This document shows, one piece after another, positions 19,314-27,609 of a stretch of DNA of 64,000 nt; within the stretch, counting starts at the first letter, position 1, and each line of letters opens with the position of its first letter. The stretch is taken from positions 1 through 64,000 of the forward strand of contig CAJTPU010000003.1 of assembly GCA_910578335.1 (NCBI GenBank). Reading direction: 5' to 3'. The position numbers were made by a program, and so were the translations under genes. The notes below the pieces were generated by a model. It saw only the letters and a program-made list of their open reading frames with translations. It searched no databases and had not been told where the DNA came from. The stretch is from an uncultured Lachnospiraceae bacterium (GTDB lineage: Bacteria > Bacillota > Clostridia > Lachnospirales > Lachnospiraceae).

Positions 19314-20807
19314 TTACAGCGTAACACCCTGCTTGAATATTGCCATGTCATGAAAGCCCGCTTCTTCGCTGCACACCCTTCTGCCGGAGGCAACCTCCAG
19401 TATATAGTCAAAGAACTCCTGCGCCGTCTCTTCCATATCTGCATCTTCTGCAAGCACACCCGCGTTAAAGTCTATCCAATTGGACTTCTTTCCCGCCAGC
19501 GCGGAATTGGTCGCAATCTTTACCGTAGGTACCGGTGAAGCAAAAGGCGTTCCGCGTCCCGTTGTAAAGAGTACAATCTGCGCGCCTGCCGCTGCAAGCG
19601 CCGTTGCCGCTACCAAATCGTTGCCGGGCGCGCTAAGCAGATTGAGCCCCGGTGTTTTCACGGTCTCTCCATAATCAAGCACTCCTTTGACATAAGAGCT
19701 TCCCGACTTCTGGGTACAGCCTAAAGACTTATCTTCAAGCGTGGAAATACCGCCTTTTTTGTTGCCCGGAGAAGGATTCTCATAGATGGTCTGATTGTGG
19801 CTTTTGAAATAATTTTTAAAGTCATTAATCATTTGAACCGTCTTCTCAAAAAGCGCCTTCGTCTCACAGCGGTTCATTAATATGGTCTCCGCGCCGAACA
19901 TTTCCGGCACCTCCGTCAAAATAGTCGTACCTTTTCTTGCCGTAAGCATATCCGAAAACCGCCCTACCAAAGGATTTGCCGTAATGCCGGAAAGCCCGTC
20001 GCTGCCGCCGCATTTCATGCCCACAATCAGCTTGCTCGTTCCCACCTCGCTGCGGGAAAAACCTTTGGCATAGGCAATCAGCTCCTTGCAAACCTTGATG
20101 CCTTCCGCCATCTCGTCTTCACATTCCTGCGCTACCAGAAAACGTACTCTCTCAGGGTCATATTCTCCGATATACCTTTTTAGCTCGTCTATATTGCTGT
20201 TCTCACAGCCCAGCCCCAGCACCAGCACGCCGCCTGCATTGGGATGATTTATCAAATCTGCCAGTATCGTGCGGGTGTGCTCCTGGTCGTCTCCCATCTG
20301 GGAACAGCCGTAAGGATGGGGAAATGCAATGACGTCCTCCACATTTCCCTCCACATAAGCTTTTGCTTCTCGGGCAATCGCCGTTGCTACATTATTGACA
20401 CAGCCAACCGTAGGGATAATCCAAATTTCATTGCGCACCCCCACCTTGCCGTCCTTCCGCTCAAAGCCCCAGAAGGTAGCTTCTTCCTTTTCCTCCTGAG
20501 GAACACAAGCGGGCTCATACGTATAATCCAGCAAATCCCCCAGCGCCGTTTTGATATTGTGCGTATGAATCCACTGTCCCTTATGAATATCCTCCTTGGC
20601 ATTGCCAATTCTGAATCCGTACTTGATTATCTCGCCGTCCGCAGGAATCTCTCTGATTGCCATTTTATGACCGGCAGGAATTTCCTCCTGCGCCGTCACG
20701 GTAATTTCCCCGTCCTCCACAGGCACGGTAAGCTCCGTTCCTGTGGTAATTGAATTTAATGCCACGATTACATTGTCACTGTCATTGATTTTTATAAAGT
20801 CCTGCAT
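19314..20807 (-). CDS. uxaA: Altronate dehydratase
   Basis: A 497-residue UxaA-family enzyme that dehydrates D-altronate to 2-keto-3-deoxy-D-gluconate. It has the N-terminal SAF-like domain (about 1-95, ending GDLLDYTYEP) and the large catalytic part with GRKDGKVGVRN-like FERKDGKVGVRNEIW, FPHPYGCSQMGDD, LGLGCEN, MKCGGSDGLSGITANP and a C-terminal LFTTGRGTPFASPVPTVKI. Its start overlaps the uxaB end by 16 bases, so the two are translationally coupled. Confidence 0.95.
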   Translation of the reverse strand: MQDFIKINDSDNVIVALNSITTGTELTVPVEDGEITVTAQEEIPAGHKMAIREIPADGEIIKYGFRIGNAKEDIHKGQWIHTHNIKTALGDLLDYTYEPACVPQEEKEEATFWGFERKDGKVGVRNEIWIIPTVGCVNNVATAIAREAKAYVEGNVEDVIAFPHPYGCSQMGDDQEHTRTILADLINHPNAGGVLVLGLGCENSNIDELKRYIGEYDPERVRFLVAQECEDEMAEGIKVCKELIAYAKGFSRSEVGTSKLIVGMKCGGSDGLSGITANPLVGRFSDMLTARKGTTILTEVPEMFGAETILMNRCETKALFEKTVQMINDFKNYFKSHNQTIYENPSPGNKKGGISTLEDKSLGCTQKSGSSYVKGVLDYGETVKTPGLNLLSAPGNDLVAATALAAAGAQIVLFTTGRGTPFASPVPTVKIATNSALAGKKSNWIDFNAGVLAEDADMEETAQEFFDYILEVASGRRVCSEEAGFHDMAIFKQGVTL

Positions 20808-22252
20808 AACGCCGCCCTCATCCCGTTTTCTTTGATATCGTCAAGATAAGAAGCCACTGCCTCACAAAGCCCCTCTATCTTTGTCAAATCCTGTCCATGG
20901 AAATTTTCATTGGAAAGGTATGCCTCCACAAAAGTCTTCGTATCCCTGCCGCTGTAGTCGCGGAAAAACTCCAGAACAGCCGCATCGTCCATAATACTGT
21001 ATTCCTGTCCGTTTCTGTGCCCGATAAGCGCTTTGTCGCGGATTTCGCTTCCCGTATAGAACGCCATCAGCGATGCAATGGAAAAGGTCAGGTGTACCGG
21101 AAGCTTTCCATACTTTTCCACATACCCCAAAAAGCTGGGCAGGCATCTTGCGCGCCACTTAGATACGGAATTTAAGGAAATGGACAAAAGCGCATGTTTG
21201 ACGTAAGGGTTGTGAAAACGGGTAATCACCGCGTTTGCAAACTCTTCCAGCTCCTCTCTGGGAAGTGTCAGCGTAGGAATTACCTCGTCAAAAATAGTCT
21301 TCATCATAAAGCTCTTGACGTCTGCATCCTGCATGGACTCCAACACGATATCATTGCCAGCCAGATAAGAAGCAAGCACAAAAGAAGTGTGCGCGCCATT
21401 TAAAATGCGGACCTTGCGCTGCTTATATGGTTTCTGGTTGTCAGTAAAGATAACCGGCAGCCCTGCATCCGGCAGCGGGAACTCCTTGCTGATATCCTTA
21501 TCGCTCTCAATAACCCAAAGAGCAAACGGCTCTCCCGTCACCAAAATTCTATCCTCATATCCCAAATCCGCCCAAATGGACTCCACCTCGTCCCGCGGAT
21601 AGCCGGTAATAATCCTGTCCACCAGTGTAGAAGTAAAGATACATGCCTCGTCCACCCAGACTCTAAAACCTTCCTCCAGTCCCCAAAGCCCGATAAGCTG
21701 CATCACGCATTTTTTCAGCATAATGCCGTTATCGTCAATCAGCTCCACCGGCAGCATAACCAGTCCTTTGTCCTTATCGCCATGGAAAAAACGGTATCTC
21801 TCATACAAAAATTTAGTCAGCTTGCCCGGGAAAGTCTTGGGCGGCTCTAATTCCATTCTATCCGTATCGTCAAAAACAATACCTGCCTCCGTGGTGTTGG
21901 AAACCACAAACCGCAGCGTATCAATCTTCGCCAGTTCCATATATTTTTCATATTCTTTGTACGTATCCACGGCATCCGCAACAGCAGTCACCACACGGTT
22001 CTGCACCTTCGCTTCTCCGTCCACAATGCCTCTTAAGGAAACAGTATACTGGCATTCCTGCTCGTGAAACATATCCAGGCTTCCAAATTCAATGGGTTTG
22101 ATTAAAACAATATCTCCGTCAAATTTGCCGGATTCATTGGCTATATCTATCATATAATCCACAAATCCGCGAAGGAAGTTTCCTTCACCAAACTGCACTA
22201 CCCTGACGGGTCTCTCTTTTTTTCCACTAAGCGCTTTGTTCAATCGTTCCAT
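20792..22252 (-). CDS. uxaB: Tagaturonate reductase
   Basis: About 486 residues, of the mannitol dehydrogenase/altronate oxidoreductase family. It reduces D-tagaturonate to D-altronate with NADH. The N-terminal VVQFGEGNFLRGFVDYMID segment is the nucleotide-binding start; LNGAHTSFVLASYLAG and the C-terminal helical domain are typical. I chose the ATG at 22252, preceded by AAGGAGAGGGA, over one seven codons upstream. It is the first gene of the operon driven by the promoter at 22335-22363. Confidence 0.93.
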   Translation of the reverse strand: MERLNKALSGKKERPVRVVQFGEGNFLRGFVDYMIDIANESGKFDGDIVLIKPIEFGSLDMFHEQECQYTVSLRGIVDGEAKVQNRVVTAVADAVDTYKEYEKYMELAKIDTLRFVVSNTTEAGIVFDDTDRMELEPPKTFPGKLTKFLYERYRFFHGDKDKGLVMLPVELIDDNGIMLKKCVMQLIGLWGLEEGFRVWVDEACIFTSTLVDRIITGYPRDEVESIWADLGYEDRILVTGEPFALWVIESDKDISKEFPLPDAGLPVIFTDNQKPYKQRKVRILNGAHTSFVLASYLAGNDIVLESMQDADVKSFMMKTIFDEVIPTLTLPREELEEFANAVITRFHNPYVKHALLSISLNSVSKWRARCLPSFLGYVEKYGKLPVHLTFSIASLMAFYTGSEIRDKALIGHRNGQEYSIMDDAAVLEFFRDYSGRDTKTFVEAYLSNENFHGQDLTKIEGLCEAVASYLDDIKENGMRAALCRTL

Positions 22253-22315
22253 GTTCCCTCTCCTTACTTTCATTCACAATTTTCTACATATTGCACTTGC
22301 AGATGTGGTTTTCTA

Positions 22316-22363
22316 TGTAAGTGCTTTCATACTAATTTTACTGCTTTTTTGGCTATTCGTCAA
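22316..22363 (-). promoter_or_regulatory. uxaB operon promoter with LacI-type operator
   Basis: Minus-strand TTGACG (22358-22363), a 17-base spacer and TAAAAT (22335-22340). Five bases downstream lies TGAAAGCACTTACA (22316-22329), nearly identical to the palindrome in the divergent lacI-type promoter and placed to block transcription initiation or escape. Confidence 0.7.
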
Positions 22364-22611
22364 TAAGAAATTGGGGTTTTATGGGAGAGATTGGGGAAGG
22401 CGGACCACGCGGGCAGAGGGAGGGATTCCGCACGGTTGGGGCTTATTTTATCGGGAATTTATTTCTAATTTATTTCCATCCTGATTTTCCGGTTTATGTT
22501 TCTATCGTATGTTCCTGCTATTTCTATTATATTTGCGCTTTATACCCATTTCCAAGTATTTTACAGCTACGCCTGTCCCCTAAAAATTTTTATCATCTGT
22601 CAAATTCTCTA

Positions 22612-22669
22612 TTGAAATTTTTTACGGAATCCATTATAATTCTGTATAGGTTTATTGAAACCGCTTACA
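22612..22669 (+). promoter_or_regulatory. lacI-family gene promoter with 14-bp operator (cre-like)
   Basis: TTGAAA (22612-22617), a 17-base spacer and TATAAT (22635-22640), then TGAAACCGCTTACA at 22656-22669. The last matches the CcpA cre consensus TGWAANCGNTNWCA at every defined base, and also fits an autoregulatory site of the adjacent LacI-family protein. The 22253-22701 intergenic region otherwise shows nothing I can name. Confidence 0.7.
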
Positions 22670-22701
22670 TAGTTATTTTCTTAAAAAAGAGGGGCTTATC
22701 C

Positions 22702-23724
22702 ATGACAACTAATATGACTATTTACGACATTTCCGAAAAGGCAGGGGTTTCCATTGCTACGGTTTCTCGCGTCCTAAACGGCAGCAGCAATGTCAGTGAT
22801 AAGACCAAGAAAAAAGTTCTGGACGTTATCAATCAGTACGAATACACCCCTAATGCTTTTGCGCGGGGACTTGGTCTTAATACGATGAAGACCATCGGCG
22901 TCATGTGCGCGGATTCTTCCGACCTTTACTTAGCTAAGGCTATCTACTTTATCGAACAGAAGCTTCGCGCCAACGGCTATGACAGTATTTTGTGCTGTAC
23001 TGGTTATGAGCTGGAAACAGAAGAAAAGTGTCTGAACCTTCTGATTTCCAAAAAGGTTGACGGTATTATTTTAGTCGGTTCCCATTTTATATATGAAAAC
23101 GAGAGCGACAACCGCTATATTACGGATGCCGCCCTTCAGGTGCCGGTTATGCTGCTAAATGCGTCCTTTGATGCACCCAACGTATACAGCATCGTTTCTG
23201 ACGATTACAATTCCATGTATGAAGCTACCAAACAGATGATAGCTTCCGGCATTCAGGATATCCTGTATTTTTATAATTCCACTTCTTACAGCGGCAAGCG
23301 AAAGCTTGCAGGCTACCGCGCCGCTATGGAAGAGGCGGGATTATTGCGAAGCGGTAATCTGATGCAGCTCTATACAGGCTCCCATGAAGATATTCAGGGC
23401 ATGAGCGAGCATCTGATGAAGGTACAGGGAAAGGGCATCCTGTTTCGGGGCGTCATTGCCTCTGACGACAATCTTGCCCTCGGCGCCATCAAATATGCGC
23501 GTACCGCCGGACTGCACATACCGGAGGAGCTTGCCATCATCGGCTACAACAATTCTCTGCTGGCTGCATGCTGCAGTCCTGAGCTTACTTCTATCGACAA
23601 CAAACTGGAAACGCTGTGCCAGCATTTAATTACCACGCTGATGGGTCTGTTAAACGGCAGCGAGATGCCCAAAAAAACTGTTTTTTCAGGTGAAATCATC
23701 CACCGCGGCACGACTCTTTCTTAA
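22702..23724 (+). CDS. LacI-family transcriptional regulator (probable uronate regulator)
   Basis: A 340-residue regulator. The N-terminal helix-turn-helix reads MTIYDISEKAGVSIATVSRVLNG, followed by a periplasmic-binding-protein-like effector domain (about 65-340) with ICCxG/GIILVGSH and AIIGYNNS segments typical of the family. The start at 22702 follows AAGAGGGG by seven bases. It is divergent from uxaB and upstream of uxaC, and each divergent promoter has a matching 14-bp palindrome, so it most likely represses the galacturonate genes and itself. The inducer is not shown; a uronate or its catabolite is likely. Confidence 0.9.
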   Translation: MTTNMTIYDISEKAGVSIATVSRVLNGSSNVSDKTKKKVLDVINQYEYTPNAFARGLGLNTMKTIGVMCADSSDLYLAKAIYFIEQKLRANGYDSILCCTGYELETEEKCLNLLISKKVDGIILVGSHFIYENESDNRYITDAALQVPVMLLNASFDAPNVYSIVSDDYNSMYEATKQMIASGIQDILYFYNSTSYSGKRKLAGYRAAMEEAGLLRSGNLMQLYTGSHEDIQGMSEHLMKVQGKGILFRGVIASDDNLALGAIKYARTAGLHIPEELAIIGYNNSLLAACCSPELTSIDNKLETLCQHLITTLMGLLNGSEMPKKTVFSGEIIHRGTTLS

Positions 23725-23737
23725 AAAAAACGCATTA

Positions 23738-23782
23738 CCGCAAAATCTGCTTCCTCGCTGCTATGGCAGGTTTTGTGGTTTT
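23738..23782 (+). terminator. Hairpin between lacI-type gene and uxaC
   Basis: ACCGCAAAATCTGC can pair with GCAGGTTTTGTGGT with G-U pairs, and weak T-rich sequence follows. It could terminate the regulator transcript or attenuate read-through into uxaC. A second small hairpin (CTGCGTTT/AAACGCAG) lies at about 23812-23831. Confidence 0.4.
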
Positions 23783-23868
23783 ACAATGTAAAAAAGCGGC
23801 GCAAAAATAAGTCTGCGTTTCTCAAACGCAGGATATAAGCACGTCTTTACGTGTAAGGAGGTATCGTT

Positions 23869-25278
23869 ATGAAAGCATTTATGGACAAAGACTTTTTACT
23901 TGACAGTGAGACTGCCAAAGTGCTTTTCCACGAGTATGCGGAAAACACACCTATTCTGGACTATCACTGCCACATCAATCCGTGGGAAATTGCGGAAGAC
24001 CGCAGCTTTGACAATATCACGCAGGTATGGCTGGGCGGCGACCATTACAAATGGCGCTTTATGCGCTCCTGCGGTGTGGATGAAAAATACATTACCGGAG
24101 ATGCCGCTGACAAAGAAAAGTTCTTAAAATGGGCGGAATGCCTTGGAAAGGCAATCGGCAACCCCCTGTACCACTGGAGCCATCTCGAGCTGCAGCGGTA
24201 TTTTGGCTACACGGGCGTCTTAAACAAAAATACCGCCGAGGAAGTCTGGGATTTGTGCAACGCCAAGCTGGCTGAGCCCTCCATGAGCGTGCGCAATATT
24301 ATCAGGCAGTCAAACGTGACCCTAATCTGCACCACCGACGACCCCATTGACAGTCTGGAATGGCACAAGAAAATTGCAGAGGATGCTTCTTTTGATGTAA
24401 AAGTACTTCCTGCATGGCGCCCCGATAAGGCAATGAACATCGAGAAACCCGACTATCTGGACTACCTCGACAAGCTGGCTGCCGTGACCGGTGTCACGGA
24501 AATCACCACCTTTGCCGCGCTGAAGACAGCACTGAAAAAGAGAATGGAATTCTTTGCCTCCATGGGCTGCAACGTATCCGACCACGCGCTTGAATTTGTC
24601 ATGTACTATCCTGCTTCTGAAGATGAGCTGGAAGAAATTTTCTTAAAGCGTCAGAACCGCATTGAGCTTTCCAAAGAGGAAGAATATAAATTCAAAACTG
24701 CTTTCATGCTTTTCGTAGGCGAGCAGTATCACGATATGGACTGGGCTATGCAGCTTCATTATGGCTGCAAGCGCGACAACAATACTTTGATGTTTGAAAA
24801 GCTGGGACCGGATACCGGTTACGACTGCATCAACAATTACGCACCCAGCGCACAGATGGCGGACTTTTTAAACGCCCTTATCAAAAACGACAAGCTTCCG
24901 AGGACGGTACTCTACTCCTTAAATCCCAACGACAACCAGTCCATCGGCACCATACTCGGCTGTTTTCAGGATTCTTCTGCCGTGGCAAAAATACAGCAGG
25001 GCAGCGCATGGTGGTTCAATGACCACAAGGCGGGAATGATTGAACAAATGACTTCTCTTGCCAACCTTGGCAATTTATCCGGCTTTGTGGGTATGCTGAC
25101 CGATTCCCGAAGCTTCCTGTCCTACACAAGACATGAATACTTCCGCCGCATCCTATGCAATCTAATCGGCACATGGGTGGAGAACGGTGAGTTCCCAGGA
25201 GACATGGAAACCTTGTCGGAGATTGTAACAGACATATCCTACAACAATGCAAAAAGATATTTTAAATTCCCCCTATAA
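23869..25278 (+). CDS. uxaC: Glucuronate (uronate) isomerase
   Basis: A 469-residue isomerase that converts D-galacturonate to D-tagaturonate and D-glucuronate to D-fructuronate, the first step before UxaB. It belongs to the amidohydrolase-like UxaC family, with the metal-binding start TPILDYHCHINPWEIAED and conserved CTTDDPID, HYGCKRDNN, WWFNDHKAGM and SYTRHEYFRR. Preceded by TAAGGAGG. It is downstream of the LacI-type regulator on the plus strand, apart from the uxaBA operon. Confidence 0.96.
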   Translation: MKAFMDKDFLLDSETAKVLFHEYAENTPILDYHCHINPWEIAEDRSFDNITQVWLGGDHYKWRFMRSCGVDEKYITGDAADKEKFLKWAECLGKAIGNPLYHWSHLELQRYFGYTGVLNKNTAEEVWDLCNAKLAEPSMSVRNIIRQSNVTLICTTDDPIDSLEWHKKIAEDASFDVKVLPAWRPDKAMNIEKPDYLDYLDKLAAVTGVTEITTFAALKTALKKRMEFFASMGCNVSDHALEFVMYYPASEDELEEIFLKRQNRIELSKEEEYKFKTAFMLFVGEQYHDMDWAMQLHYGCKRDNNTLMFEKLGPDTGYDCINNYAPSAQMADFLNALIKNDKLPRTVLYSLNPNDNQSIGTILGCFQDSSAVAKIQQGSAWWFNDHKAGMIEQMTSLANLGNLSGFVGMLTDSRSFLSYTRHEYFRRILCNLIGTWVENGEFPGDMETLSEIVTDISYNNAKRYFKFPL

Positions 25279-25334
25279 TTTGATGTGATTCCTTCCGCAT
25301 TGTTGTGTTATCTGACCCCTTTTTCATTATACGC

Positions 25335-25364
25335 AGAGAGCCATGCCGCACGGCATGGCTCTCT
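25335..25364. terminator. Strong stem-loop between convergent uxaC and buk
   Basis: A perfect 14-base stem AGAGAGCCATGCCG/CGGCATGGCTCTCT with a two-base centre. It lacks an immediate T run on either strand but sits between convergent genes, so it likely serves as a bidirectional terminator. Confidence 0.6.
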
Positions 25365-25382
25365 GTCGTAAAAAAACTCCTG

Positions 25383-26444
25383 TTAATATACCATCGCCTC
25401 TTCTTCGCCGTTCATGACACGGAGACCGCCCTGCGCAAGCGCAAGCAGCTCATCCTCGCCCGGGTATACGGTAAAGGGCGCTATCCATTCCGCCTTTTCT
25501 TTCAGATTGGCAACCACGTCCTCGCCGTAAGCAATGCCGCCGGTCACAATAATCCGGTCTACCTTACCCTCCAGCACACACGCCATAGAGCCAATATCCT
25601 TTGCCACCTGATATAAAAACGCTTCCTTCACTTCTGCGGCATGGGCATCGCCTTCGTTTGCCATCTTTGTCACATTGCGCATGTCGTTGGTTCCAAGGTA
25701 TGCATTGAAGCCGCCCTTTCCCACTATTTTTCCATAGACTTCCTTTTCGGTATATTCGCCGGAAAAGCACATTTTAATCAGTGCGCCCGAAGGTACTGCG
25801 CCTGCTCTCTCCGGTGAAAAAGCGCCGTCGCCGTCCAAAGCATTAAATACATCCACTACCTTGCCGCCAATATGGGCGCCCACGGAAACGCCTCCGCCCA
25901 TATGCACCACAATCAGCCGCAGGGACTCATAAGGCTTGCCCACTTCCTTCGCATAGCGCTTTGCCACCGCCTTCTGGTTCAGCGCGTGGAACACGCTGGT
26001 ACGGGGCAGCTCAGGTACGCCGGAATACCGCGCAACCGTCTGCAGCTCGTCTACCACAACAGGGTCTACAATGTAAGAAGGCACTCCGATTTCATCCCCG
26101 ATTTCCCGCGCCAAAATGCCGCCAAGATTGGACGCATGCTGTCCCTGCTTCCCTATTTTCAAATCCTGTAAAAGCTCGTCGGTAACGGCATAGGTACCGC
26201 CGGGAATGGGCTTTAACATACCGCCCCTGCCTACTACCACACCAAGGGTTTTGATATCAAAATTTTTCTCTTCCAAAAGGTCCGTAATGATTTTTTTGCG
26301 GAAATCCTTCTGGTCCACAATCGTCGCATAGCGGCTGATTTCCTCTGTCGTATGCCGCAGCGTTTCTTCAAACAAGAGATTCTCGTCCTCAAACACACCA
26401 ATCTTGGTAGAGGTGGAACCCGGATTAATAATCAGACTTTTCAT
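25383..26444 (-). CDS. buk: Butyrate kinase
   Basis: A 353-residue ASKHA-fold acyl kinase: butyryl phosphate plus ADP gives butyrate plus ATP. It starts MKSLIINPGSTSTKIGVFEDE (phosphate-binding loop), continues with VGRGGMLKPIPGGTYAV, HMGGGVSVGAHIGGKVVDV and IIVTGGIAYG. The ATG at 26444 after GGAGGAAGCGAG is used instead of an upstream in-frame ATG that would add a 35-residue basic leader. It follows ptb and the 53-codon ORF; its start lies inside that ORF's 3' end. Confidence 0.95.
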   Translation of the reverse strand: MKSLIINPGSTSTKIGVFEDENLLFEETLRHTTEEISRYATIVDQKDFRKKIITDLLEEKNFDIKTLGVVVGRGGMLKPIPGGTYAVTDELLQDLKIGKQGQHASNLGGILAREIGDEIGVPSYIVDPVVVDELQTVARYSGVPELPRTSVFHALNQKAVAKRYAKEVGKPYESLRLIVVHMGGGVSVGAHIGGKVVDVFNALDGDGAFSPERAGAVPSGALIKMCFSGEYTEKEVYGKIVGKGGFNAYLGTNDMRNVTKMANEGDAHAAEVKEAFLYQVAKDIGSMACVLEGKVDRIIVTGGIAYGEDVVANLKEKAEWIAPFTVYPGEDELLALAQGGLRVMNGEEEAMVY

Positions 26445-26586
26445 TTCTCGCTTCCTCCGTTTTATTTTTTCTCTCCATTCCTTTTTTCTTTTCCTTCTTT
26501 TTTCTCCCGCTCCAAAGCTTCGCTTCCATGATATCCGCCGCGAGCTCACCCAATCCTATCAGAAAAGTAAGCAGATTTTCACCCAT
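26425..26586 (-). CDS. Candidate 53-residue microprotein between ptb and buk
   Basis: A short ORF whose ATG overlaps the ptb stop codon region by 8 bases and whose TAA lies 20 bases inside buk. It would encode a hydrophobic/amphipathic helix (GENLLTFLIGLGELAADIMEAKLW) followed by a very basic Lys/Arg-rich tail (about residues 27-40). GAGGAAATGAAG upstream could serve as its ribosome site. I do not recognise it. It may be a real coupled microprotein or simply a translated linker keeping ribosomes moving between ptb and buk. Homologous placement in relatives would decide. Confidence 0.45.
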   Translation of the reverse strand: MGENLLTFLIGLGELAADIMEAKLWSGRKKKEKKKGMERKNKTEEARNEKSDY

Positions 26587-27502
26587 TCTTCTTCATTTCC
26601 TCGGCAACCACAGCCGCAAGCGCAAGAGAATTTACTTTTGTCTCAAAGGTGTCGGAACGGCTGGTAAGGATAACAGGAACCTTCGTTCCGGTCAGGATGC
26701 AGCCGTTTTTCACATCCTTTACCATATGTACGATTGCCTTGTATACCAGATTGCCCGCATGAATATCCGGAAACAGCAGAATGTCCGCGTCGCCCTGAAT
26801 TTTTCTGTCCGTCGCGCCCTTGTGCTTCGCCGCTTCGGGGTCGATGGCAAGGTCCAATGAGAGCGGGCCGTCAATGATGCAGTCCGTGATTTCACCAGCC
26901 TCGTTCATACGTGTCAGCTCAGCCGCCTCCACCGTAACGGGCATCTTGGGGTTGACTACCTCTACTGCCGCAAGAGGTGCAATCTTAGGACACGCAATGC
27001 CGCAGGCTCTTGTCACCGGCAGGGTATTCTTTATAATATTTACCTTATCCTCCAGTGTGGGATAGGTCATAAACGCCACGTCAGTCAAAAACAGGAGCTG
27101 TTCAATGCCGGGTACGTCAAACACGCACACATGGGAGAGCACGCCGCCCGTGCGGAGCCCCACTTCCTTGTCAAGCACGCTCTTTAAGAAATTCTTTGTG
27201 TCAATCAACCCCTTCATGTACATATCCGCTTTTCCCTCATGGGCAAGCTTCACCGCCTTTAGGGACGCCTGTATCATGTCCGGCTCGTCAATGATTTCAT
27301 AGCCTGTAAGGTCCATGTTGATGGAAGCCGCAATCTCACGGATTTTTGCCTCGTCACCCACCAGAATGGCGTCGGCAATCCCGCGTTTTTTTGCCTCCTG
27401 TACTGCTTCCAGCACTGCTTCGTCCTGTGCAACGGAAACAGCCACCTTTTTCATACCGCACTCATTTACCTTTGCGATAAGCTCATCAAAACCTTTCTTC
27501 AT
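26579..27502 (-). CDS. ptb: Phosphate butyryltransferase
   Basis: A 307-residue phosphotransacylase that converts butyryl-CoA and phosphate to butyryl phosphate, feeding butyrate kinase. It belongs to the PTA/PTB family: VAVSVAQDEAVLEAV near the N-terminus, AILVGDEAKIREIA, MKGLIDTKNFLKSVLD, and PLSLDLAIDPEAAKHKG with ADILLFPDIHAGN. The start at 27502 is chosen for its GGAGG seven bases upstream; the longer frame would add an implausible leader. Promoter at 27557-27585. Confidence 0.93.
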   Translation of the reverse strand: MKKGFDELIAKVNECGMKKVAVSVAQDEAVLEAVQEAKKRGIADAILVGDEAKIREIAASINMDLTGYEIIDEPDMIQASLKAVKLAHEGKADMYMKGLIDTKNFLKSVLDKEVGLRTGGVLSHVCVFDVPGIEQLLFLTDVAFMTYPTLEDKVNIIKNTLPVTRACGIACPKIAPLAAVEVVNPKMPVTVEAAELTRMNEAGEITDCIIDGPLSLDLAIDPEAAKHKGATDRKIQGDADILLFPDIHAGNLVYKAIVHMVKDVKNGCILTGTKVPVILTSRSDTFETKVNSLALAAVVAEEMKKNG

Positions 27503-27556
27503 TTCTTCTACCTCCTGCATTTCAAAGCGGCGTAAATTCGCGCCTTTATCGTTAAA

Positions 27557-27585
27557 ATAATAACACGGTCTTATACAAAAATCAA
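27557..27585 (-). promoter_or_regulatory. ptb-buk promoter
   Basis: Minus-strand TTGATT (27580-27585), a 17-base spacer and TATTAT (27557-27562), about 55 bases upstream of the ptb start. Confidence 0.55.
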
Positions 27586-27609
27586 CGCTGAAATCAACGG
27601 GTGCCGCGG

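Noticed and set aside
22381..22701. 107-codon N-terminal extension of the LacI-family regulator
   Set aside because: It would run through the promoter and operators; the HTH begins right after the start at 22702, which has its own ribosome site.
26444..26549. Longer butyrate kinase with a 35-residue basic leader
   Set aside because: The leader lacks a ribosome site and the family starts at MKSLIINPGSTSTK after GGAGG.
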